The translations under genes and the position numbers were made by a program. A stretch of 64,000 nt of DNA from Cyrtodaria siliqua (taxonomy: Eukaryota > Mollusca > Bivalvia > Adapedonta > Hiatellidae): assembly GCA_037043455.1 (NCBI GenBank), contig JAWPHD010000004.1, positions 40,001 to 104,000 on the forward strand, in the 5' to 3' direction. Below the pieces are notes generated by a model. It saw only the letters and a program-made list of their open reading frames with translations, was not told the origin of the DNA and did no database searches. Of the stretch, positions 46,670 to 58,985 are shown piece after piece. Every line of letters starts with the position of its first letter. Position 1 is the stretch's first letter.

Positions 46670-47249
46670 GTGAGCATGCTATTTAATGCACATTTAATAA
46701 ACATGCAAAACTAATGAGAAAAATGGTCCTTTAGAAATCACAACACCCAAACGCAATAGCACCGTAGGTCAGCACTGCACCACAAAAAATAGCAAACTAA
46801 ATGTACAATTGAAAAGACAATACACAACTCAACGAGTGGTGAAAACAGGGCTACCGACTTGAAATGGTCAGAAGGTAATTTGGTCAAAACAGCGATATAT
46901 TAAAATTATCCTTTTTACATTTATGTATGTTACTAATTTTGTATCATTTTGGATTAACTTCAACTCAATACTATACACAGCCATCCTTAGTTAAAATCGA
47001 AAGTCAGTGATCGCTGTTAGAACATTAATGAATTCCATAATAAATAACCGCAACTCTCGTGTGTTAGTTAACGCTATACTTTATAGAACAACTTAATGTA
47101 TACCAATACGTTGACAGTTGATAAAATTGGAACATTTTGATGAGAAAAATAGCATTTTAATTGCGTTTTTAACATGCAATGAAGTGTTTTTAATGATACA
47201 ATGTAACTGCAATGTAGCATAGTCAACTTAGTGGTGATGTTACATTCCA

Positions 47250-48115
47250 AATAAATCAAAGGTGGATAGAAGTCGGACAGGAAAGGAGGCATTCCCGGAA
47301 CGCCGTCAACCGAAACCTAACAATAAACACAATTATATCGATAAATAAATATCGAGAAGCGAAGTCCGCAACACTACAAACATAAACGGGTACAAAATGG
47401 CATCTTATTTCAGTAAGTTAGGGTTTAATTTAGTTCCTAGTTTGCACCAAACGTTACTCTCATAATAGTGCCATCCTAGTTAAACGAGACTGTGTAATAA
47501 AGAAATATAAAAAGATCGGACAGGGAAAGTAGCATTCAAGGAGGTCGGTCAACCACAAAACACAGAAACAAACACGCAAACAGACAAACAAGAAGGCAAA
47601 AGTAATAATAAATGCAAACGACATCACAACACAAAAGGGTTGACAATAGGGCTACCGCCTTGGAACGGTCAGTGGCAAAGTAGGCAAAGGCAATTCCCAC
47701 CAGGCTGTATCTTGCCAAACTGGATAACATATTTACCTGATGAAAACACAAAGAGCTTGTATATATGAATATAAAATCGAAAATCTAGCAAAGTTGGTAA
47801 ACAAAGTATACAAATAAAGAAAATGTAGCATTCACGAACACAATCATCCAAAAACACACATTGCAAGGATAAATAGAAGCAAAGTAAGCCAGATCTACAA
47901 TATAAAAGGGTTGAAACTACGGGTACCAACTTGAAATGCTCAATGGGGCGCACTTAATATAACCTTTTGTCATCCCAAATAAACAGGACAGTGTACAAAA
48001 AGAAGTCCCCACCAAGCTATAATCATCTAACAAACTAGGCAGCAAAAGTAGGAAATATACGAACAACACAAATATGCCAGTATTAGAAATATTACATTTG
48101 TTGAGTTGATAGATG
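47250..48115 (-). mobile_element. Penelope-like 3' fragments H, nested old and young copies
   Basis: An eroded tail (47250-47500) is followed by a young, well-preserved tail (47500-47690), then eroded sequence with repeated 'agggttga...' wording to ~48115. The young copy begins within the old copy's 'gtgtaataaag|aaatataa'. Confidence 0.75.
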
Positions 48116-48597
48116 TCGTACTAATAGATGTTATAGTGGAGAAGAAAGGGTTGTCAATGTGCAGTGTATCATCCTAATGCCTTGAGATATTATTAAATGA
48201 CTTGATGAAATCTACCTGCGTGTCTGGTGAAAGTCTCAACATGAACTATTTTGCATAGCACTACATGATATCGAGAAGATAAATTTAATCCTTTATTAAA
48301 TTCATTAATATTTATTATTCTTCAAGATGTCTAATTATCGTACAATTGTATCAATCAGTTACATTTAATACGAAAACATCAGTAAATTACTACATCTCAA
48401 GTCTCAATTTGTAAGTGTGGTTTAGCGCAACACGTACAGTTCGAACTATATTTGAACAGTTTATTGTATTATTTTAATTGTATCATGTATGCATTTGACA
48501 CGTTGACACAGTCGTTAATTTTAGTTTAATTCGATATTTTACATACTGACAGTTAAATAAGAGTAGTTGTGTTTCATGTTACAAATTATCTTCTAAA

Positions 48598-48720
48598 CCC
48601 GGGGCAAGAGGGCGTAAGCGGTAGCTAGCATGTGTCACTACCGTTCATGAACTTTTTCAATCAACCCGAGATTGCAATGTTTTCATATGTATCGTGTTCG
48701 GCGATTTCCAGATTGCCTTT
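48598..48720 (+). repeat. Cassette repeat, partial
   Basis: Keeps the 3' structured part from 'cccggggcaagagggcg'. Confidence 0.75.
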
Positions 48721-48932
48721 CATGCTCTTTCTAAATACCCTTTGTTTTCAAGGCTAAACAATAATAAACAAATATTAAATAACATGCATTGTCAATACGG
48801 CAAGATGGATGTTACTTAATTGTGTTAATTATTGTACAACCTTGAAACAGATGGGTGAATCCCACTAAAACAGTTATCAATCCATTATTTCATTTTGGAT
48901 TTATAAACTAAGTCTTTTCAAATAATTAACAG

Positions 48933-49133
48933 ATTGAAGGTGTCATAGAAAAACCATCGGAAAAAGGAGTAACGAGTGCACTCAATCAGTTAGTGAATAT
49001 AACAGCAGCTGTCGGAGAAAAAGACAAACAAACAGAAGGCATAACTGACGGAGAAATAGAAGCAGTCACTAATCTTCTGGATAACATAGCAACTATAGGC
49101 AAAAACCTTACAGTTACATCAGAACAATCAGAG
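48933..49133 (+). CDS. Adhesion GPCR exon: GAIN subdomain A, first segment
   Basis: The acceptor is taattaacag and the donor gag|gttata; phase 0-0, 67 codons with no stop. The predicted peptide is helical and polar, with segments such as ALNQLVNITAAVG and IEAVTNLLDNIATIG. These match the amphipathic helices of GAIN subdomain A. It has no independent catalytic motif; identity rests on position between HRM and GPS and on phase. Confidence 0.8.
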
Positions 49134-49611
49134 GTTATATATATATATTATTATCATTTATTAAACTAAATATTTAATTAATAAATACTGAATATATTGT
49201 TGGTTTCGGGTATTATTATTGTTTAGTTTACTCAATATTGTCTAGAAATGAATAGTGTTTATATATATATTTGATGCAAAATGCTTTCGAAAGATTGATA
49301 AATATATATTTTATACTTCTGTCGGTTAACAGGTTTTTGGCAGACATCTAAATAATTAAAACATATTAAATAAACTATGGAAAACATTTAGAGAAATAAT
49401 TAACTATTATTATTGATGTAGGGTTTCGACGTCAATGTTTATTGTCCTCAACATAATTGGTGATATTAACTAATAAAGATCAACATGTTGGTTTACTTTT
49501 TGTTGCATACAAGTATTATAACATGTAGTAGTATGGTTGGTGAAATTGCCTTGATGAATACATAGTAGTAAATAGTTTAATTGATCCGGCACCTTGCATT
49601 GCCACTATGTA

Positions 49612-50366
49612 TAGAAATATAAAAAGATCGGACAGGGATAGTAGCATTCAAGGAGGACAGTCAACCACAAAACACAGAAACAAACACGCAAACAGACAAA
49701 CAAGAAGGCAAAAGTAATAATAAAAGCAAACGGCATCACAAACACAAAAGGGTTGACAATAGGGCTACCGCCTTGGAACGGTCAGTGGCAAAGTAGGCCA
49801 CTGGGAATTTAAACCGGTTCTAGGGTGCAACAAGCCTCACACTTACACTACTGTCATCCCATTAAAACAGGACAGTTTGTAATAAAGAAATCCCCGACAT
49901 ATTCTAATCTCTAACCAACAAGGCAGCATCGATAGGCAATATAAGTAAACACAAATATGCTCGTGTAAAAATTATACAAAAAAACCCAGTAGCCTAGAAA
50001 GCCACAATGAAGGTACTCAATGACTTGGCAGAAGCCAGAGCAACAAGAGAATAAACCATTAAGGGCACGACAAGAAAGATCATAGACAAACATCAAACGC
50101 CACCGTCCCATTGGGCTTTAGGTAAGCGTCATCATAGGGTTCACAGCCTGTCCGGTCATCGTACAATTAAAGAGGAAAGCATAGTCACTGTGGCGAACTG
50201 TAAAAGGGTCCACCACCAAACATGCAGTACGTTGCAAAATGATAGGGTCATAATCTCTTTTGATAAACTTTTTAACAAGTTTAACAAAGATAGTATGAAA
50301 GTGATCATGACCAAGAATCTTACGATGTTTATAAATCACATCACCATAGAAGTCAGGTTGTGATAA
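49612..50366 (-). mobile_element. Penelope-like 3' fragment I
   Basis: Well preserved; from agaaatataaaaagatcgg to 'gaagtcaggttgtgata'. Lies in the intron between two GAIN-A exons. Confidence 0.88.
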
Positions 50367-50521
50367 GCATTGTATACGAGTTACTCATCAACACATACTT
50401 TCTTTACTATCTTACGACTAGAAACCTTTTAAATAAATAGCTGAATTACAGGGCATTTGACCGTAATTTTGATTAAACATTTTAAATATGCCAATTTTAA
50501 TCACATTGTTTCTTTTCACAG

Positions 50522-50614
50522 ACATTTTTTCAAACTACGAGTAATCTTCTGGATGTGAGTAACCAAAACTCGTGGAAATCGATAGAGCATAATGCGAAAA
50601 ATGGCGGTAAAAAT
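50522..50614 (+). CDS. Adhesion GPCR exon: GAIN subdomain A segment
   Basis: The acceptor is cttttcacag and the donor aat|gtaagt, a strong pair; phase 0-0, 31 codons. The peptide TFFQTTSNLLDVSNQNSW is an amphipathic helix followed by a conserved-looking W and a polar turn. This fits the 'nLLd...n...W' helix usual in GAIN-A domains. It is placed by splice-phase continuity with neighbours. Confidence 0.78.
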
Positions 50615-50844
50615 GTAAGTCAGATATACAAAATATCTCAATAGATTGCTTGTCATACATTTACAGATTTTGATATGCTTTAAAGCTTTACCGATGTTGG
50701 CGCGTCACCTGGATTACATTAACTTTTTAATCAACGTTGCAGTCGTATATCAGAGTATGTGAAAGAACAATAGTTCTAATCATGTAACAATAACATATTT
50801 ACTTTAGTATTAACTAGTTATATAAAGAATAAAAATAAGTATAA

Positions 50845-50960
50845 AGGTCGAACAGGAAAGGCAGCTTTCACAGAACCCAGTAAACCCCAAAACACGCAAA
50901 AGGACAAACGTGAATGGCATATGACGTCACAAACTTAAACAGATCGCCTTAAAGTCTAGG
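50845..50960 (-). mobile_element. Penelope-like tail remnant J
   Basis: Short eroded copy: 'ggtcgaacaggaaaggcagc' and 'ccaaaacacgcaaaaggaca' are recognisable. Confidence 0.6.
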
Positions 50961-51225
50961 GGAAATAATTATGGAACCCCGTCAAATTAATTTTAATTGT
51001 GATGATAAAAAAAAGTGAATAAACATAATGGATATGATTCTAGATTATTTCTACACACATATTGTTTTAGGTATAATTAATTCATTATGAATATTGATAA
51101 CTATATAAGTGGTGACATGACACATACAATGTTGATCTCATACACATGCAATGTTAAAATCACGAATTAATTACTTTTTAAAAAAAAAATACGGTTTGCA
51201 TCAAAAAGGTTCTCAATATATAGAG

Positions 51226-51390
51226 GATCTTACATGAGTGACTGTGTATTATTGATTTAAATAAACGAGTTGGATAAAATGATAGGGTACGAGGCTCTGC
51301 CGAGTATCCTATCTTTTTATCCAACGAGCTTATTAAACTCAATAATACACAGTCCCGAATGTAAGATTCTATTCATCACATAACACACCT
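51226..51390. mobile_element. Palindromic hairpin MITE, second copy
   Basis: 'gactgtgtattattgattta' pairs with 'ctcaataatacacagtc', and 'aacgagttggataaaatgat' with 'atctttttatccaacgag'. Same layout as 43.0 kb but different arm sequence in part. Confidence 0.85.
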
Positions 51391-51454
51391 ACGACGTGAT
51401 AACCTTACTTTATTGTTGTCAATTTACCTTGTATACGGCCCCAATTTTTAAGAG

Positions 51455-51835
51455 AAATCATGACGTCGTTGGAAGCTTTATGTACTACAATTATTTTTTT
51501 CCAACGTTTACAATCTGAAAATATTAGTGAATTTCTTTCAGATTCACTTAGAGAAAGCTGTAGGTTGCATGATAGCAAACAGAAAAATAGGGTCTCCAGT
51601 GTTTATTTTGTGCTAGACTACCTTGATTTACCTATTAAATTATTGTATAGTAAAAACTTACGAACATACTCACTATTTAAATGTCGACTACATCAAGCTT
51701 GTATTTGTTAACTTGTAATATTAAACTATATGGTTTTGTATTGTTAACTATGTGATTATATTCTGTATACTATATGACCCATGAATGAAATAATCGTGTT
51801 CTATTCTATTCTATTCGATCCTATTATATTATATT
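51455..51835 (+). repeat. Possible LINE 3' end with TTCTA tail
   Basis: An 83-codon ORF (MTSLEALCTTIIFFQRLQ...) is followed by a noncoding stretch ending in tandem TTCTA units. Tail and ORF suggest a retroelement 3' end, but I do not recognise the protein. Confidence 0.35.
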
Positions 51836-52299
51836 CTGACATCGGCTACTTTACGCGGCTGTAACGCCTTCGTTCTACAAATGGTCTCACACCACAATTA
51901 ATTTCACATAGGGTTACTGTATAGCTGTTTCCAACACATGACCTTCAAAACGTGCCAGCAGACCTTGTTGTTGATTTAATATCTTCAGGACTGCTAAGAT
52001 CTGTAAAATAAAACAAAAAAATACAAACATTAGCCAGGTTGGTTTTTTTCCTCGCTCATATTTATGCAACCTCTATGAAAAATACCAAATTCATACACTA
52101 TCTAGCTGACTTTGTGGTGCTTCGGTCAAATGCTTATGAATTTTGAATGCAACTTCATATCAACGTGGGATTTTCTGTATCATCAGTCTTTTACACTGCA
52201 GATGTATGCTGAAGCAAAGAAAAACCTCTTTGTCAAATTAAAAATTGCCTAAAATAGAGAAAAAATTAGAATTATTTTCTGTTTTCCTTTTGTCTCTAG

Positions 52300-52329
52300 G
52301 TCCGTGAGCTTTCAAGGGAGATAATAGAG
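52300..52329 (+). CDS. Adhesion GPCR micro-exon (10 codons), GAIN
   Basis: The acceptor is ttgtctctag and the donor gag|gtgtga; phase 0-0. The 10-codon peptide is VRELSREIIE. The pyrimidine tract upstream is strong. Its size makes it the least certain exon; the reading frame works with or without it because it is 30 nt long. It could be an alternative cassette exon or a false positive. Confidence 0.55.
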
Positions 52330-52602
52330 GTGTGAGACCAAATAATGCGACTCCTTAAACTAAATTTAACTTTACTTACATGCATTTTATAAAGTAAGAT
52401 TTCAAATAAGGATAGATATATAACGTATCTGAACGTATCGTATGCAAACAATTGAGATTACATGTTTTACTGTACACAAACACAGTGATTCGGTCCTCAT
52501 TTGTATCTGTAATACTCAAGTGTACACAGGAAATATGTTGTGGCATGTGCCACATATGTGTTACTTTCTTATAATTTGCATGTTTCTGTCATACATAAGT
52601 CA

Positions 52603-52968
52603 TGTTGTTAGTCTTTTGACTGTTACTTGTAATATGCAGGCTTCATAACCGCTGCTCCAAACTAAATTCCATTATGTTTATTTCGCACTTCGGGGCATAG
52701 ATTTTTATTAGATACTGGGACCATACGCCGTACGACATGGGAGAGATAAATCTCCATGTCCACAGCCATATGCATGCCATCTTCGGGATGGTTACAATTT
52801 TGTACTATTAATTTTATTAATATTGAGTTCTGCTCAACCCAGGGCTAGAAGGCGTGAGCGGTAGCTAGCATATTTCACTACCGCCCATGAACAGTCTCAA
52901 TCAAACCGAGACTGCAATATTTCGTATGTATCGTTTTCGGCCGTTTCCAAAGGTCCATTATCATACTC
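52603..52968 (+). repeat. Cassette repeat 7
   Basis: Full 370-bp form, inserted among ACATATG-rich DNA. Confidence 0.87.
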
Positions 52969-52969
52969 T

Positions 52970-53290
52970 ACTTTATTTACATATGTATCTCGTATGTAAA
53001 TGATACATATGTGTCACATATGTACCACATATATTTTTCATGTTAAAACAATACACATGTGTCTCATATGAAATGTAAACATATGTATTTCATATGAAAC
53101 TATTATGCATAAAATACATAAAGTATTTATAAACAAAAATGAAGAATATTGTAGAAAATGGTTTAACAACGTTAACTGTTTAGGTTTTAACAATATTTTC
53201 ATATGTATAACATACGTGTTACTGTCATATGAAAAACATATGTGGAATACATATTTATCACATATGTAAAACATACGAATTTCATGCCGA
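52970..53290. repeat. ACATATG-rich simple region
   Basis: Dense in ATATGT/ACATAT palindromes (over 15 occurrences of CATATG or close variants); also present just left of cassette 7. Confidence 0.7.
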
Positions 53291-53429
53291 GATATCTTTC
53301 CTGTGTATTACAAGAAATAAGCCATGGTTTATTACACTCCCAGAATCCATGTTATGTGATTAAATACATTTTAACTTGACATGTCATATAGATATAATAC
53401 GAAATTCATTTCGACAAAACGTGTTTTAA

Positions 53430-53575
53430 TACTTGTTGGAATGACTGTATTCTGTGAATACTACTCTTCCTTCTACATGAATGACTTTAAATACTTTACT
53501 ACTTCTTCGAACTTAAACGTAGCTTTAAAGTCATTCAGGAAATGTAGCATATACAGAATACAGTCAACTAAAAAA
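53430..53575. mobile_element. Hairpin repeat (MITE-like)
   Basis: 'gactgtattctgt...gaatgactttaaa' pairs with 'tttaaagtcattc...acagaatacagtc' around a ~30-bp centre. A fragment of one arm recurs at 58985-59020. Confidence 0.75.
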
Positions 53576-54234
53576 TACGCTTTTAAAACAAACAAAAATA
53601 ACAATTCGTATTTTTAGACAATTGGAATATTATCTGGGAACTGTAAGTGGCAAAAAAGATCTCAGGTTAACAAAGAACCTCACGTTTTGAACATAATTAT
53701 GCTATACAATTCTTTTTAAAGAATGTATTCTTATGGAAAATCTACTAAAGATATCTACATGACATGCAGTTGGGTCTGAATAAAATTCAACTCGATTCGG
53801 TTTACCCAAGATGGTCGTCAGTATAGATCTGTGTTTTCATATCAAAAACGAATTGTTTCTTCTACTTATATTCATGAAACTTTAGAGACGTTCAAGTGGA
53901 TTCTTAACATTATTCAAATGCCCATGAAATCCAATATCCCAGCCACATGTAATAAGGGAGTAAAGACGCGCAAGGAAATATCCACTGGCATATAGAAGTA
54001 TATGTGATAATTGCTTCTCTAGAACCGTAAAAAATATTAATATGTAACAATGACTCAAAACATCAATGAAGTTTAACGCTAGGAAAAGTATTCATGTACC
54101 TTACTGTTGAGCTTGCCATGTCATGTTGCTGGTCCTAAATTAATGTTTTACCCTTAAATTAGACGGCCCTACTCTGGAAAATCTTACGTTCGATATTTCT
54201 CTTGAGATTGCAATCAGATTTTCAGATGTGCATA

Positions 54235-54415
54235 TACGTTGACCGTTTCAAGGCGGTAGCACTATTGGCAACCCTTTTATTTTTGTGATGTCTTGTCTTG
54301 CTCGTCTTTGAAACTGTTGTTTGCTTCTATTCCTGTTTTTATTTGGTTGCTGCTGCTGTCCTTGAATGATGCAGTTCCTGTTTGAATTTAATATCTACCT
54401 TTTTATGAGACCATT
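54235..54415 (+). mobile_element. Penelope-like tail remnant K
   Basis: Retains 'gaccgtttcaaggcggtagc' through the eroded 3' tail. Confidence 0.7.
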
Positions 54416-55213
54416 TCCAATGCGTATGGTACGTCCTTGATTATATTTACCTTCTGAAACTAGAGTCATGCTCAAATAATCCTAAACTCAGTGATCCAAA
54501 GCTGTTGCAACGCTAAAACAGCAAAAGGAATTGACAAAAGCTTAGGGCATGACGTTTGCCAAAATAAAAACCGATTTAACTTCATGCGAAGTTACAGGAT
54601 AGTTGTCACACCTAAACTACTCACTAAACATTCCAAAAGTATTCTATCTACTCAATAGCTGTAATATATCTCGATACATAGTATATGATGTCCAATGTGA
54701 ACAAGCTCTTATATAGTCAGTCCTAAAACATTTACATTTATCATGCAGATATGCAACTTTCTGCTTAATAAAAGGGTGATTAATAAAGTTAAAGTAAAAG
54801 GCAATGACATAATATTCTCTATATCTATTCCAAGCATATTTCATTAATAGGTTACATGTGAGGTGATACTATCCAGCCATACTCTTACAGTAGAGCGCTT
54901 CGAGAACCGTAGACTTTCCTCATTCCGTTGTTTCTTGACTGATAGTAAATACTTTGTCCATCGGTTTAAGTGAATTGCAATTGCTGTTGAATATGTAATT
55001 GTGTTGCAGCGAAGTGGTGAATTAACATAACTAAAGTTATATTTTCTTTCTATAAAGCATTCAAGAAATACATTGCTGCATTTCTAAAAATGGGGTATAT
55101 ATATATTTTACCTACAGACATTCATACACATCATCAAACGATTGTTCAGTAAAACAGCACGTGTTTAATAATGTTAAATGAATTATGGGTTTGTCTTATC
55201 ATTTCATTTGTAG

Positions 55214-55328
55214 ACAAGCCGCCGCGGTGCAGATAAGGTCCTGCAGGTAATCGACACATATGCTGAAGCTATTGCTAAATCGTTGAAACCAAACGAAACG
55301 AAAAGAACTATCAAGAACAAAAATATGG
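55214..55328 (+). CDS. Adhesion GPCR exon: GAIN segment
   Basis: The acceptor is tcatttgtag and the donor g|gtttgt; phase 0-1. It encodes 38 codons with SRRGADKVLQVIDTYAEA followed by IAKSLKPNETKRT. The helix ending in the 'ya..ia.sL' pattern is typical of GAIN subdomain A before the beta-rich subdomain B. An N-E-T glycosylation sequon is present. Confidence 0.8.
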
Positions 55329-55589
55329 GTTTGTATTTCAGCGTTTTTATTAGAAAATTAATTTCATTTGATTGTTGTTTCTAGTGATAATCATAATGTA
55401 AAATGGTGATTCGTTTTTTAAATTGAACATTTGCAAACTTTTTTAACATCATGCAACCTTAAGACCGTAATGTTATCATGCCAAACTTATAAGGTAAAAC
55501 ACACATTTGTTTTACTTTTGATATAATACAAATATTATTGAAAATAAAATGTTTTGTATGAAATACGATATCTATATTTTGGTTTCCAG

Positions 55590-55703
55590 TATTGGTTGTA
55601 TCCAAAGTTGATGACAATTCCAATATACGTTTTCCCAGTCCATCCAATTCAAATTCGTTCAACTCTTCTAGTGGTCTTATTCTCCAAAAGGAAGCATTGG
55701 AAG
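55590..55703 (+). CDS. Adhesion GPCR exon: start of GAIN subdomain B
   Basis: The acceptor is ggtttccag and the donor g|gtactt; phase 1-1. The peptide reads LVVSKVDDNSNIRFPS, then a Ser/Asn-rich stretch (SNSNSFNSSSG) and LILQKEAL. The pattern 'v.k.......F.....' followed by 'I.Lp...l' is the usual first pair of strands of GAIN subdomain B. The Ser/Asn-rich loop is longer than typical. Confidence 0.8.
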
Positions 55704-55849
55704 GTACTTTAATTGATTTACTCTAATTCAAACAAATAATGCCATGTGTACAATCAGCAAAGTTTCACCGCATAAAACGATGGAAAATTGATGAGTGATT
55801 ATTATTTTTATGTAACAAAATATCATATTGAATACAAGCTGAAAATCAG

Positions 55850-55990
55850 ATTCTGTTGAAACAACAAACACAAACAAGTGAGAAAAATAGAAGACTCGGT
55901 GGTTGTACTGAGACTGTTCATGAAAGGTAATATCACTTGTAACACGTCTTAAGCCAAATAGCACCAACTTAAGCGGTATTGTACTTTAAA
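55850..55990 (-). repeat. Cassette repeat, eroded
   Basis: Recognised from 'gagactgttcatgaaaggta'; stem II no longer pairs. Confidence 0.55.
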
Positions 55991-56004
55991 AGTAGATATA
56001 ACAA

Positions 56005-56659
56005 GAAACATCACTGTAAGTGACAAATGCCCCCGAAGTGACATTTGACCTCTAAGTATGACCTTGACCTTGGAGCCATGGACCTGGATTTTGTACGCGA
56101 CACGTCGTTTGTTGTGGTGAGCACTTGTGCCAAGTAATTTGAAAATCTGTCCAGGCATGCCCAATTTTTGACCGGACACGATTTGACCTTTGACCTCTAA
56201 GTGTGACCTTGACCTTGGCGCCACAGACCATGATTTTGTGCGCGACACATTGTCTTGTTGCGGTGAGCACTTGTGCCAAGTTATTTGAAAATTCGTCCAT
56301 GAATGTCAGAGTTATTGACCGGACACGATTTGACTTTTGACCTCCAAGTATGACCTTAACCTTGAAGACCTGCATTTTACGCATGACACATCGTCTTGTT
56401 ATGGTGATCACTTGTGCCAAGAAATTTCAAAATCCCTGCAGGGGTTGTGACGTGAACCTGGGTATTGCGCGCGGCACATCGTCTTGTTATGGTGGGTGAT
56501 CAGTTGTGCCAAGTTATTTAAAAATCCTTTCAGGGGATATGACGTTACGGTCCGGACACGAAATGCGTACCTGTTTTTGACCTATGAACTGCAAGTGTGA
56601 CCTTGACCTTTAAGGAACGGACCTGGGTTTTGCGCGCGACACATCATCTTGTTATGGAT
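56005..56659 (+). repeat. ~165-bp tandem repeat (tgaccttgacc family), left part
   Basis: Units share 'cacttgtgccaag', 'gaccggacacgatttgacc' and 'aagtgtgaccttgacctt'. About four units, then interrupted by Penelope fragment L. Confidence 0.85.
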
Positions 56660-57470
56660 CAAGTTATTACAAGTAAACTTCTTCAGCAGGGTTTTCGTTA
56701 TCACAAACTACGTAGATCTTTCTCTAAATGCTACCGCTGCAACGAAGGCCTGCTGGAAAAGTACAACACCAACGTTAAAACACTTCTGCGACTAGGCATA
56801 TATATCACAACCCTCAATGAATGGAGATGTGGTTTATAAACTTCAAAAGTTAAAGGGTTTTGACGTGTTTCCTGACCGCTTAACAAATTTAATCAGGAAG
56901 TTCCGTCAGAAAAGGATATAACCGTTTGGTTTTACAGCGCACTGCATGTTTAGTGATTGACACCTCTACAGTCAGTCATTACGCTTCACTTTTCACTTTT
57001 GCGATGACTGGACTATCTCTTGGGACGCTATGATTGTACCTACTGAAACCCCAACTAAGAGAGGTGGGTGCATGAGCTTTCGTCCCTCGGGTTTTCTGAT
57101 CGTACCCTAGATTGGTTTTCTCTTTAGCTGCAACTACTATGGTTGTTCAGTACGATCCTGGATATACCCTGAAATGTTTATTATTTTGTATTATGTTTCT
57201 TTAGTTAGTTTCTCTGGATGTGGACTTTATTGTTAGAGAATTCCTTTTGATGGGATGTAGTTTTGTTTACACTGTCTTGTCTATTTGGGCTCTGAAGACA
57301 GGATAATAGCGAGGATTGTGCGCATATAAAATCGATTCAAGCTAACCAATAGGCCTTATTGCTTACTGACCGTTCCAAGTCGGTAACCCTGTCTTCACCA
57401 CCATTTCTGTAGTTTTTGGTGTCTTTCATTGTATTATCAAGTCCTTGTTTGCAGTACAGTGCTAATTTTT
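56660..57470 (+). mobile_element. Penelope-like 3' fragment L inside a tandem repeat
   Basis: Starts in the RT C-terminus (GFRYHKLRRSFSKCYRCNEG on +) and interrupts a ~165-bp tandem repeat. TTGTTATGG occurs at both junctions, consistent with a ~9-bp target duplication. A diverged subfamily compared with copies B-F. Confidence 0.78.
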
Positions 57471-57600
57471 GTTATGGTGATGACTTGTGCCAAGTTAATT
57501 AAAAAGCCATGCAGGGATTTTCAAGGTACAGTCCGGACACGAACTTCGGAATTACGGACGGATAGACGGACGGACGGACAGACAGACGGTGCGATTACAA
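57470..57600 (+). repeat. tgaccttgacc tandem repeat, right end with GACG tail
   Basis: Resumes 'gttatggtgatgacttgtgc' and ends with GGACGGACGGACAGACAGAC, the usual short-tandem end of this family. Confidence 0.8.
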
Positions 57601-57649
57601 ACAGGACGTCATTCAACCACATACACACACAGGAACAAATTACAAATTT

Positions 57650-58345
57650 AAATATGAATAAAAACCAAGATAAGACATCACAAACACAAAAGGGTTGGCA
57701 ATAGGGCTACCGCCTTGGAACGGTCAGTGACAAGGGCCGCTGGGGGTTTAAACTAGGTTCTATGGTGCACCAAACCTCACTCTTACCCTATTGTCATCCC
57801 AATAAACGGGATATCCCCGCCAGGTTATAAGCTCTAGCAAACAAGGCAGCCTTAATAGGAAATATAAGTAAAACACATTAATGATCATGTACATATAATA
57901 TAAAAAAGCAAAATCATAGAAAGCCACAAAGTAAGTACTCAATGATTTGGCAGAAAACAGAGCAACAAGAGAACAAACCGTTAAGGGTACGACAAGACAA
58001 TATTAAAGACTGATAAGGATTTAGGCAGACGTCTTCAAAGGGTCCACAATCGGTCCGTTCATCGCACAAGCAATGAGGAAAGCATAGTGGCGAACTGCAA
58101 ATGGGTCAACCACTAAACATGCAGTACGTGTTAACATGTGTAAACATTGTAAGAAAGTGATTATGATCAAGGATCTTACGAAGTTTATAAATCACATCAC
58201 CATAGAAGTCAGGTTGTGATAGTCCTTGTCGCAGAAGAGTTCTTACATTACTTTTATATTTAAAAAGTAGATCAGGGTTACGATAATAAAGTTTTGCAAA
58301 GGTTTTTCGAAGTTTATGGTAACGGTAGCCCTGCTTTTTAATATT
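57650..58345 (-). mobile_element. Penelope-like 3' fragment M
   Basis: Recognisable from 'acaaacacaaaagggttggc' to 'tatggtaacggtagccctgc'. Its 5' side faces fragment N. Confidence 0.8.
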
Positions 58346-58409
58346 ACAATATTTTCTATCGGATAGAAATTGTTTGGGCTAGGCTTGAATCGGTACCTTA
58401 CCTGATAAA

Positions 58410-58985
58410 TGAACTTAAAACACTTCTGCGACAAGGTGTATCACAACCCTTTTTTTTTGGAGATGTGATTACAAACTTAGGAAGATTATCGGTCGTGATA
58501 ATTTAGTGAGTTATTTATTAAAATCATTAGAACATATATAAACAGAGATTACGACCGAAATATTTTGCGGCGGACTACATGCTTAGTTGTAGATCCTTCT
58601 ACATTTTTCAATTATGCTTTCCTCTTTGAGTGTGCAACGACCGGACGGGCGATGGACTCTATGACAACATATTCCTAGATCCTTTCAGGCGGGAACCGTT
58701 TGATGAATGTCCTTTACTCCGTTTTGTCGTACCCTTAACGGTTTTCCCCTTGATGCTCTGACCTCAGACAAGTCAGCGAGTACATATGATATTAGCTTCT
58801 TAGGTTTGACTTATTTTTGATATATTATATACATGAACATGTCTGTGTTTCTTCTTATAACACGTAATTACGCTTTCTCAAATGTAAAGGGTTAACTCGG
58901 CGGGGATTATTTTTGTTTGCACTGTCCTGTTGTTTATTGACAGGGAAAGAGTGATGTTTGGTGACCATTTAACCGGTTTAAACTT
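58410..58985 (+). mobile_element. Penelope-like 3' fragment N
   Basis: Begins 'cacttctgcgacaaggtgta'; M and N form a divergent pair with 5' ends ~65 bp apart. Confidence 0.75.

Noticed and set aside
51455..51711. Host exon from the 83-codon ORF
   Set aside because: No in-phase acceptor/donor pair and it is followed by a retroelement-like TTCTA tail.
56052..56420. 122-codon ORF on - in the tandem repeat
   Set aside because: Repeat-unit translation (QVIT.TRRCV recurring) with no independent support.
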